Positions 1 to 5,309 of a stretch of DNA of 9,448 nt are shown here, piece by piece; the first letter of the stretch is position 1; every line of letters starts with the position of its first letter. Position numbers and translations under genes: made by a program. This DNA comes from JAFTYR01 sp964571375 (GTDB lineage: Bacteria > Pseudomonadota > Gammaproteobacteria > Burkholderiales > Burkholderiaceae_F): NCBI GenBank assembly GCA_964571375.1, contig CAZNBL010000046.1, forward strand, positions 1 to 9,448, in the 5' to 3' direction. The notes beneath the pieces were generated by a model that was given only the letters and a program-made list of their open reading frames with translations, was not told the origin of the DNA and ran no database searches.

Positions 1-29
1 GTCTGATGCATTCAATGCAGAGGCGTTGA

Positions 30-704
30 TCAAACGGTCTGCATTACAGCAAAGTAGTGGGCGGTACTGCCGCCTACTACAAAGAGATGCCAGACGGCAT
101 GGTGGTAGGGAAGACGATGCCACATATAAAAGATGCAGCCGAACGAATAAAGCAGTCCGCCCGCAATCAAAAGGTTTAATCCCATATCGTTGAGACCGGC
201 GCAGACCGGATCGAGGGCGAGTACCACCATCCATCCCTGTACCAAATAGAGCAGGGTGTTGAGTTTATCTCCTTTCTTAATCAGCCACGGCTGAAAAATA
301 ATTCCGAAAGCCGCAATCGCCCAGACGGCGATGCAGACGCCGATTCCTGCGGAATTGTCCGGAAGATTCAGCATGAATGGAGTATAACTGCCTGCAATCA
401 AAAGAAAAATTGCAGAGTGGTCGCAAAGCTGAAGATAGTGCTTGATCTTGGTATGCGTGACCGAATGATAGAGGGTGCTTGCCAAATACAAAACGATGAG
501 GCTTGAGCCGAAAATCGTAAGCGTACTGATATGAAGTGCAGTGCCGTGATCGATTGCATAGAGAATTAAAAAGACAAGACCGACGACAGAAGCCGCGCAC
601 GCCAACCCGTGCGTCAGTGCATTGGCAACCTCTTCGCCAGTCGAGTAAAACTTGGTATGAGTGCGATTCAATCCCGCACTGTTAACCACGGTACTTTTGA
701 CCAT
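30..704 (-). CDS. Haemolysin III / PAQR-like integral membrane protein
   Basis: A 224-residue polytopic membrane protein of the HlyIII family (PAQR superfamily). Despite the name, bacterial members are not well established as toxins, and the physiological role is unclear. Seen in the sequence: the N-terminal EEVANALTHG signature (about residues 24-33), about seven hydrophobic segments, YHS around H80, an LCDHSAIFLLIAGSYTP segment with D95, and a C-terminal HxxxH (H202/H206). In PAQR proteins the His/Asp/HxxxH set forms a membrane zinc site, and all of it is present here. Length is normal for the family. The reading frame stays open up to 947, but the start at 704 is preferred because AAGGA lies about 7 nt upstream and the family N-terminus begins there. 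The gene is divergent from the cytochrome gene at 937. A large palindrome lies 21-48 nt upstream of the start and probably regulates it. Confidence 0.9.
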   Translation of the reverse strand: MVKSTVVNSAGLNRTHTKFYSTGEEVANALTHGLACAASVVGLVFLILYAIDHGTALHISTLTIFGSSLIVLYLASTLYHSVTHTKIKHYLQLCDHSAIFLLIAGSYTPFMLNLPDNSAGIGVCIAVWAIAAFGIIFQPWLIKKGDKLNTLLYLVQGWMVVLALDPVCAGLNDMGLNLLIAGGLLYSFGCIFYMWHRLPYHHAVWHLFVVGGSTAHYFAVMQTV

Positions 705-724
705 AACGTTCCTTTTCAAAGTTG

Positions 725-752
725 ATTTCGCATCGGTTAACCGATACGAAAT
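725..752. promoter_or_regulatory. 28-bp near-perfect palindrome, probable operator of the HlyIII gene
   Basis: The core ATCGGTTAACCGAT (732-745) is a perfect 14-bp palindrome. After one mismatched pair (731/746) the flanks ATTTCG (725-730) and CGAAAT (747-752) also pair, giving 13 of 14 complementary half-site positions. It lies just upstream of the HlyIII ribosome-binding site and overlaps the start point expected from the minus-strand -10 element at 759-754, which is how a repressor site would be placed. The binding regulator is unknown. A dimeric repressor (TetR/GntR type) is inferred from the symmetry only. Confidence 0.6.
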
Positions 753-753
753 G

Positions 754-781
754 ATTATGAAAGGGTAAAAAGCGTTGTGCC
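754..781 (-). promoter_or_regulatory. Candidate sigma70 promoter for the HlyIII gene
   Basis: On the minus strand CATAAT (759-754) matches five of six -10 positions. GGCACA (781-776) is a weak -35 hexamer 16 nt away. Transcription would start around 747-748, inside the 725-752 palindrome. Only the -10 is convincing. Confidence 0.35.
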
Positions 782-832
782 GTGCAAAAAAAGCTGACTT
801 TGTAACAGAGCCGATAGGATATTTCCCATTCC

Positions 833-846
833 TGTACCAAAGTACA
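833..846. promoter_or_regulatory. Inverted repeat TGTAC-N4-GTACA in the divergent promoter region
   Basis: A perfect 5-bp inverted repeat with a 4-nt spacer lies about 25 bp upstream of TATAGT (870-875), a possible -10 for the cytochrome/flavoprotein unit that has no recognisable -35. An activator site upstream of a promoter lacking a -35 would make sense, but this is inference and the repeat is short. Confidence 0.3.
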
Positions 847-936
847 TAGTCTGCGTAACAGCTTGCTCCTATAGTAAATCCATCCTCGGAATACAAATAA
901 ATGCAGCCCTCGGGGATGAAAAAAGGAGAAAAGAGT

Positions 937-1245
937 ATGAGATTCAATCGATTGCTTGCCTGCTTTATCGCGGCAACTACTTTCGTCTCGGTTAATGCTT
1001 ATGCACAGATGTCGGCCAATCCGATGCACTCGACGCTGTCGGAATCCGCTCAGATCAAAGATTGTCTGATGTGCCATCAGTCTTATGAAGCAGTCGCCGC
1101 CAAGACAGAAAAGATGCAGCCTAATCCGCACAGCAACCATCGCGGAGAACAGAACTGCACCAACTGTCATAAGGTCAAGGGAGCGTCGCATTTTGAATGC
1201 AACGACTGCCACGAATTCAATATCAAGATGAAGGGAGCTAAGTAA
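937..1245 (+). CDS. Periplasmic three-haem cytochrome c (electron donor to the adjacent flavoprotein)
   Basis: A 102-residue protein with a Sec signal peptide (residues 1-23, basic MRFNR then a hydrophobic core, cleavage after AYA). It has three CXXCH haem c sites: C43-H47, C74-H78 and C88-H92. Spare histidines H31, H65, H68 and H85 could be distal ligands, so bis-His haems are likely. The spacing and flanking residues match the last three haems of the tetrahaem domain of Shewanella flavocytochrome c3 (a SNHRGE segment before the middle haem, CHEFNIKM after the last). The first haem of that domain is absent. The start at 937 is chosen over upstream ATGs (901, 916) because AAGGAG (923-928) lies 8 nt before it and the signal peptide begins there. 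The stop is 1 bp from the flavoprotein start, so the two genes are cotranscribed. Role: passing electrons from a membrane quinol dehydrogenase to the flavoprotein. Confidence 0.9.
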   Translation: MRFNRLLACFIAATTFVSVNAYAQMSANPMHSTLSESAQIKDCLMCHQSYEAVAAKTEKMQPNPHSNHRGEQNCTNCHKVKGASHFECNDCHEFNIKMKGAK

Positions 1246-1246
1246 T

Positions 1247-2782
1247 ATGACAACCAATATCTCTCGCCGCTCGTTTTTGGGTACTGCAGCCGCTGCCGGC
1301 GCCGCTGTTGTCGTATCTCCCGCATCTGCCGCTTCGACTTCCGCCGCGGCCATTCCCTCCAAGTGGGATGAAGAAGTCGATGTTGTTGTTCTCGGTTGCG
1401 GCGGTGCCGGTCTGATGGCCGCCTGCCAGGCACACGACGCCGGTGCCAAAGTTGCTGTTTATGACGCAGGTCAGTCTCCCTTCCATACAGCAACCAACCT
1501 CTGCGGCGGTCTCTTTACTGCCTGGGGCTCCAAGATGCAGAAGGCCGATCCGGAAGGCGCCAAGGATACTTGGGAAAAGTTTGCCGACGACATCATGGCT
1601 TACGGCAACTACATGAGCCTTAAGGAACCGGTGTACGGTTTTGTTAAGAATTCCGGCAAAGCTTTTGACTGGTTGGAAGACAGGGGTCTCGCCAAGCATC
1701 ACCTGGAACCGTATGCAGGTCACAACGGTCTCAGAGCTCATCGCCAGGATTCCTTCAAGGGCCGCGATTACATCGAAGTGCTCGTCAAGCAGATTGCCGA
1801 CCGCGGCATCAAGATTCAGCACGGTATGGGTGTCACCCGTTTCTACTTCGACCCGCAGACCAATACTGTGGTCGGTGTTCAGTGCGGCGAAGGCGATAAG
1901 GCCCGTAACGTCAAGGCGAACAAGGGTGTTGTGATGGCTACCGGCGGTATCACCGGTACAGCCGAATCCTTGGACAGCTGGGTTCCGAATGTAGCCGGCA
2001 AGGGTGTTGTGATCGGCGGCCCGAAGAACGACGGCAAGGCTATGCTCACTGCTGTCCGCGATATCGGTGTACCGCTTTCTCACATGCAGTACATCGCTTC
2101 TTACCCCTGCGGTATCGTTGTCAACGGCCGAAACGGTCCGTACTGCCGCTGGTGGTTCATTACCAATAACGGCGGTATTTTGGTCAACAAGAACGGCAAG
2201 CGCTTTATTACTGAAAAAGAAGGTATCTGTCACGTTACACCGCATCTCGCATTCCAGCCCGACGGATGTCACTATGTACTTACCGACCAGGCAGGTTGGG
2301 AACGCACTCTGAAGAAGATTAAGCTCGGGGCTTTGGTCGGTCTGCCGAGCTGGCCGGAAGAGCGCGTCAACAAGGAATTCGCTCTCGGTAAGAATCTTTG
2401 GAAGTGCGATACGCTCGAAGAGCTCTGCGAAAAGTCCGGTATGAATCTTGCCGGCCTCAAGGAGCAGCTCGAAGTTTGGAATAAGGCTGTCGAAACGAAG
2501 AACGACGCTCAGTTCGGTCGAACCGATCAGCAGTGGAAGATCGGCAAGGGTCCGTACTACATGATCCGTATGTTCCCGTGGAACAACCTTTCCTGCGGCG
2601 GTGTTCGTGTCACGGAAGACTTCCAGGTGATCGGCTGGGATATGAAGCCCGTCAATCACTTCTATGCAGCCGGTGAAACTGTTGCCGGTGTGCACGGTGC
2701 TTTCTACTGCGGCGGCAACGCCTGCGGTTTTGCTCACACTTCTGGCTACGTTGCCGGTCAGAATGTTGTGAAGAACGCGTAA
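1247..2782 (+). CDS. Tat-exported FAD-dependent reductase of the Fcc3/UrdA family, acceptor unknown
   Basis: A 511-residue flavoprotein of the FAD-binding-2 fold (fumarate/urocanate reductase superfamily). A twin-arginine signal, SRRSFLG (residues 6-12), then a hydrophobic stretch and ASA, predicts folded export to the periplasm. The dinucleotide-binding GCGGAG motif is at 50-55, ATGG at 231-234, and the C-terminal FAD loop GETVAGVHGAFYCGGNACG at 476-494. The fold aligns with Shewanella Fcc3 across its length. However, the Fcc3 fumarate residues H365, E378, R381, R402, H504 and R544 fall at Y286, W303, T306, I327, N447 and Y487. It is therefore unlikely to reduce fumarate. There are 13 cysteines, several in active-site loops (C288, C328, C450, C488). 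AAGGGAG (1231-1237) precedes the start. Electrons probably come from the cytochrome encoded just upstream. Family members use urocanate, acrylate, cinnamates and other unsaturated compounds. The substrate here cannot be read from sequence. Confidence 0.88.
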   Translation: MTTNISRRSFLGTAAAAGAAVVVSPASAASTSAAAIPSKWDEEVDVVVLGCGGAGLMAACQAHDAGAKVAVYDAGQSPFHTATNLCGGLFTAWGSKMQKADPEGAKDTWEKFADDIMAYGNYMSLKEPVYGFVKNSGKAFDWLEDRGLAKHHLEPYAGHNGLRAHRQDSFKGRDYIEVLVKQIADRGIKIQHGMGVTRFYFDPQTNTVVGVQCGEGDKARNVKANKGVVMATGGITGTAESLDSWVPNVAGKGVVIGGPKNDGKAMLTAVRDIGVPLSHMQYIASYPCGIVVNGRNGPYCRWWFITNNGGILVNKNGKRFITEKEGICHVTPHLAFQPDGCHYVLTDQAGWERTLKKIKLGALVGLPSWPEERVNKEFALGKNLWKCDTLEELCEKSGMNLAGLKEQLEVWNKAVETKNDAQFGRTDQQWKIGKGPYYMIRMFPWNNLSCGGVRVTEDFQVIGWDMKPVNHFYAAGETVAGVHGAFYCGGNACGFAHTSGYVAGQNVVKNA

Positions 2783-2795
2783 TGCGTTAATCCTT

Positions 2796-2848
2796 CGGAA
2801 TCCCGAACGCCTCCGGGATTCCGGGCAACATATTGCTTTCTCTTTTTT
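2796..2848 (+). terminator. Probable terminator of the cytochrome/flavoprotein unit
   Basis: A perfect 10-bp stem, CGGAATCCCG (2796-2805) with CGGGATTCCG (2814-2823), and an 8-nt loop, 13 nt after the flavoprotein stop. The T run (2843-2848) comes 19 nt after the stem rather than directly after it, so termination may be inefficient or Rho-assisted. Confidence 0.55.
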
Positions 2849-2853
2849 CAGTG

Positions 2854-2887
2854 CCGTCGGTTACTTTCGGATCCGACGGTCTTTCTT
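2854..2887 (+). terminator. Second stem-loop between converging genes
   Basis: CCGTCGG (2854-2860) pairs with CCGACGG (2873-2879) across a 12-nt loop and is followed by T-rich TCTTTCTT (2880-2887). It acts best on the plus strand as a backup terminator. On the minus strand it lies just after the RmlD-like gene but is not followed by a T run. Confidence 0.45.
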
Positions 2888-2893
2888 ATCGAA

Positions 2894-3778
2894 TCAGCTT
2901 CGTCGCATGAGTGCGGTGACGGAAGCCTCGGCAATCGAATCTTTCCAGTCGGGCAGGATGACGGAAAATGCTTCCTGAAACGCCGTGCAGTCAAGTGCCG
3001 GGTAATTAAGATGCGTGGTTTTTGAGGCGGGAAATAAGGTGACCGCCGCCCATTTTTTCTCCGGTGCGAAGCGTCGGGCAGTCTCGACAACGGCAGCGGC
3101 GCACTGATACTCGTCGCTTTTACTGCCGCCCAAGTGATAGAGCCCTTCGAGTTCAGGTTCGGCCAAAGTCTTGACGGCCGAGAGGGCTGTCATTTTCGCG
3201 CACATTCTCGCCGAAATCGGCGAAACCAGAAGGTCGTCGCGAAGTTTCAGGGCTTTGCGTTTGCCCGCAGCAGTCAGAACGTGTTCGGCGAAATTTTCTT
3301 CATTACGGATAAGCGCTTCGTCGCATCTTAATATCAGTATATGGGTGAGCGACGTCAGTAATTTCTGCTCGGCGATCGCGCGTGTCTTACCGACATAAGA
3401 GACCGGGTTGACGATATTGCTTTCATCAAAGATGGCGGCAGAACTCGAGCCGTCGTAAACGGAGGCGTCCGAGAGGTGTACGAAGAGTCCTTCGGTTCCG
3501 ATGAGACCGTGCGCAAGCGCAACCGGAAGATCGAGATTCATCGTCCGGATGATTTTTTTACTTTCTTCGCTTTTCGGCTCATCGTGCAGCACGCAGAGAT
3601 TAAACAGTGCGTCGGGCCGGAAAGCGGTGACCGCAGCGGAAAGAGCGCCGATATCCGCCTGCTCATCCGAATTCAGACGGATTCGGCTTACTTCACCGTG
3701 GCTTTTAAGTTCGAACTCGAGAAAATCTGCGAGTTTGTTCCGGTTTTCAATAATCAGAAATCGACGGTTTAAATTCAC
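2894..3778 (-). CDS. RmlD-like SDR-fold protein with degenerate motifs (possible pseudoenzyme)
   Basis: A 294-residue protein homologous along its length to RmlD (dTDP-4-dehydrorhamnose reductase) and its sugar-nucleotide-binding relatives. Recognisable family segments are RPDALFN (54-60), LSDASVYDG (102-110), NPVSYVGKTRAIAEQKL (124-140), LEGLYHLGG (near 210) and a C-terminal LPDW. Key catalytic features are altered. The N-terminal glycine-rich NADPH loop is replaced by IIENRNKLADF (9-19), and the YxxxK pair aligns with V129 and R133, although a Tyr (Y128) sits one residue earlier. It may bind a nucleotide or a partner protein without being a reductase; MAT2B, the regulatory subunit of methionine adenosyltransferase, is a known non-catalytic relative. 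The start is GTG at 3778 with TAGGAG 6 nt upstream. It overlaps the LysR stop by 4 nt (GTGA), so the two are translationally coupled. Function unknown. Confidence 0.78.
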   Translation of the reverse strand: MNLNRRFLIIENRNKLADFLEFELKSHGEVSRIRLNSDEQADIGALSAAVTAFRPDALFNLCVLHDEPKSEESKKIIRTMNLDLPVALAHGLIGTEGLFVHLSDASVYDGSSSAAIFDESNIVNPVSYVGKTRAIAEQKLLTSLTHILILRCDEALIRNEENFAEHVLTAAGKRKALKLRDDLLVSPISARMCAKMTALSAVKTLAEPELEGLYHLGGSKSDEYQCAAAVVETARRFAPEKKWAAVTLFPASKTTHLNYPALDCTAFQEAFSVILPDWKDSIAEASVTALMRRS

Positions 3779-4749
3779 AACGTACTCCTAACCGGAACCG
3801 AGTTGTTGATCCAGTAACCCTTGCCGCCCGGCGGAATCATCGTGGGTTCGCTCTGAATAGCTCGGATAATGTACTCAAGGAACTCTTCGGCCATCGGATT
3901 ACGCACTTTATGCTTGTAATTGATATAGAGGTGCTGAATCGGCATTTCCCAGTCGGTAAGTACCGGCCGCACCGTTCCGTTTTCAAGTTCCTCTTGGAAA
4001 ACATAGTTCGGCAGGTAGAGTCCGACAGCTTTTCCGCACATTACGGCTGTTTTAATGCCGCCCGGATTGTTAATGGCAACTGCCGGTGTCATCGTCAGCG
4101 GAAATACTTCTTCGTCGCGGTGCAGAATCGAGCAGCTCTTCTTATCGTGAGCATAAAAAGAAACCAGCGGATGGTGTCTTAAATCATTCGGCGTTTTGAC
4201 GGGTTCGTGCTGATCGAGATACGCAGAGGTTGCGCCGATAAAGTGTCGGAAGCCTCCGAGCAGGCGGGTCGTGAGGTTCTGCAGCATTACGGGCGCCGCA
4301 GAGAACACAAAGTCGTAAGCGTCAAAGTTTTCCGGTCGGTAAATTTCCTGATAACCGAGACCTTGGATTTCAAACTGGTATTCCTGATGAATGCTGACAA
4401 ATTCCGTGATCAGTTTCGGCAGGATCATCTGCGTGATGCCGAGCGGCGCAGCAATGGAAATAAAGTTCGGACGGCAGTTGTCGACGGCACTGAAATCCTG
4501 GATGGCAGCTTCCGCTTCATAGACGATTCGTCTCATGCGTGTGTAGGCAATAGAGCCTGCGGAAGAAAGCGAAAGCTTTTTGCCGTCTCTGACAAATAGC
4601 TCGCAACCGAGGTCTTTTTCAAGTCTGGCAAGGCGGCGGGAGACGGAGGAACTTTCGACGTCGAGTTCGTTGGCCACTTTTGTGATAGAGCCCCTCTGGA
4701 CGATCTGGAAGAAGAGCTTCCAACTTTCTAAGTCAGCACTGGAACTCAT
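3775..4749 (-). CDS. LysR-family transcriptional regulator
   Basis: A 324-residue LTTR. The N-terminal winged helix-turn-helix covers residues 7-65, with the recognition region GSITKVANELDVESSSVSRRL (20-40) and the usual LARLEKDLG linker start. A periplasmic-binding-protein-like effector domain follows (about 90-300). The C-terminus runs about 25 residues beyond the typical LTTR end (EPTMIPPGGKGYWINN). The start at 4749 is preferred over an upstream ATG at 4800 because AGGGA lies about 8 nt before it and the family N-terminus begins there. It is the first gene of a two-gene unit with the RmlD-like gene, sharing a GTGA overlap. It is divergent from the metQ side, and inverted repeats at 4829-4839 and 4875-4896 are plausible sites for it. 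Its effector is unknown. Targets may be its own operon, metQ, or both. Confidence 0.9.
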   Translation of the reverse strand: MSSSADLESWKLFFQIVQRGSITKVANELDVESSSVSRRLARLEKDLGCELFVRDGKKLSLSSAGSIAYTRMRRIVYEAEAAIQDFSAVDNCRPNFISIAAPLGITQMILPKLITEFVSIHQEYQFEIQGLGYQEIYRPENFDAYDFVFSAAPVMLQNLTTRLLGGFRHFIGATSAYLDQHEPVKTPNDLRHHPLVSFYAHDKKSCSILHRDEEVFPLTMTPAVAINNPGGIKTAVMCGKAVGLYLPNYVFQEELENGTVRPVLTDWEMPIQHLYINYKHKVRNPMAEEFLEYIIRAIQSEPTMIPPGGKGYWINNSVPVRSTL

Positions 4750-4828
4750 GCGGTTTTCCCTATAACTTTTAGGCGGTTTGCAGAAAATCAAGCGATGCAC
4801 TGAGTGTGTATGCTTTCTGTAACCGATT

Positions 4829-4839
4829 GATTATTAATC
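4829..4839. promoter_or_regulatory. Palindrome GATTA-T-TAATC upstream of the LysR gene
   Basis: A perfect 5+1+5 palindrome 80 bp upstream of the LysR start, within AT-rich sequence. It has the size and location of an LTTR recognition site for autoregulation. No experimental or comparative support is available from the sequence alone. Confidence 0.3.
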
Positions 4840-4874
4840 GAATTGTATTTTGTATTATCCGGTTATTTTAGTTT

Positions 4875-4896
4875 CTATTGCCTTTTGAGACAATAG
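4875..4896. promoter_or_regulatory. Inverted repeat CTATTG-N10-CAATAG (LTTR-box-like)
   Basis: A perfect 6-bp inverted repeat spaced by 10 nt. The inner ATTG-N10-CAAT fits the general T-N11-A layout of LysR-type binding sites. It lies between the LysR gene and the structured RNA ahead of metQ, so it could serve both directions. Confidence 0.35.
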
Positions 4897-4950
4897 AAGT
4901 GTGTCAATTTTGTTATTGTAAGCATGAATTCAAAGGAATAAATTGACTGC

Positions 4951-5069
4951 GTAGCCCGAGAGTTCTGGCTACAACTTCTCCTAACCTGAAGTTAATGTAT
5001 TGAATCTGTCCTAATTCATCTGGACCGGGTTTTATCGGAAAGAGAGAGCCGATAAAACCCTTTTTTTTT
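4951..5069 (+). ncRNA. Candidate structured RNA: tandem hairpins ending in an intrinsic terminator
   Basis: Three hairpins followed by a strong terminator lie in a stretch with no protein gene. They are GTAGCC (4951-4956)/GGCTAC (4967-4972); directly abutting it AACTTC (4973-4978)/GAAGTT (4988-4993); TGAAT (5001-5005)/ATTCA (5014-5018); then the terminator stem 5027-5060 and nine Ts. No plus-strand protein gene lies upstream within the window, so this terminator must belong either to a small RNA or to an attenuated leader of metQ 240 nt downstream. I do not recognise a known SAM, SAH or T-box consensus in it. The 5' end is not defined; it would lie upstream of 4951. Confidence 0.45.
5027..5069 (+). 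terminator. Strong intrinsic terminator upstream of metQ
   Basis: A perfect 12-bp stem, GGGTTTTATCGG (5027-5038) with CCGATAAAACCC (5049-5060), has a 10-nt loop and is followed at once by nine Ts (5061-5069). It works only on the plus strand, since no T run follows on the other side. This is the best terminator in the window. Confidence 0.92.
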
Positions 5070-5098
5070 ACCCTCAGCTGTGCAGCGGTATGGATTTG

Positions 5099-5209
5099 TC
5101 GGACATCGATGGAGTCCGAATATGTCGTTGTCGATATCAGGCAGGCCGAAGCCTGTACAGGGCCTTTGCATTTCAGCTCTGAAACAACATTGACCGGAGA
5201 ATCAGGTAT
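5099..5209 (+). promoter_or_regulatory. Structured 5' leader of the metQ gene
   Basis: Between the terminator and the gene are several stems. TCGGAC (5099-5104)/GTCCGA (5114-5119). CAGGC (5138-5142)/GCCTG (5151-5155), whose loop AGGCC (5143-5147) can instead pair with GGCCT (5161-5165) as an alternative or pseudoknot. A longer stem of ACCGGAGAA (5183-5191) with TTCTC (5200-5204) and CGGT (5206-5209), with one bulged A. This suggests a regulated leader, but no known riboswitch class is recognised. No convincing promoter was found between 5070 and 5309. Confidence 0.35.
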
Positions 5210-5309
5210 TTCTCACGGTGCAGCTCAAAAAAAGCAATCTGAAAACCACCGTTGCAGCGTTCTCTTTGATAATCTTTCTGAATATACCCATCAAACAAAG
5301 AGGAAAAAA

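Noticed and set aside
7..19. TGCATT-C-AATGCA palindrome after the HlyIII gene
   Set aside because: The one-base centre cannot form a hairpin with its full stem, there is no T run on the minus strand, and it lies at the window edge.
705..947. N-terminal extension of the HlyIII protein
   Set aside because: The extra 81 residues do not fit the family, and a good ribosome-binding site precedes the start at 704.
682..1449. 255-codon minus-strand frame across the cytochrome gene and the flavoprotein start
   Set aside because: It overlaps two clear plus-strand genes and the HlyIII start region; composition is that of an out-of-frame translation.
1238..2737. Long open frame (499 codons) on the minus strand opposite the flavoprotein gene
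   Set aside because: It is the antisense shadow of a strongly codon-biased gene; the translation has no recognisable domain and the plus-strand gene is unmistakable.
5001..5018. TGAA-N10-TTCA as a MetR binding site
   Set aside because: MetR sites have a 5-nt spacer between TGAA and TTCA; here it is 10, and the repeat is better explained as a hairpin of the structured RNA.
4951..5026. Possible tRNA or known riboswitch (SAM, SAH, T-box)
   Set aside because: No cloverleaf or T-arm GGTTCRA motif, and no match to the consensus elements I know for these classes; kept only as an unclassified structured RNA.
5109..5309. N-terminal extension of MetQ
   Set aside because: It would bury the signal peptide inside the protein; the start at 5310 has a proper ribosome-binding site.
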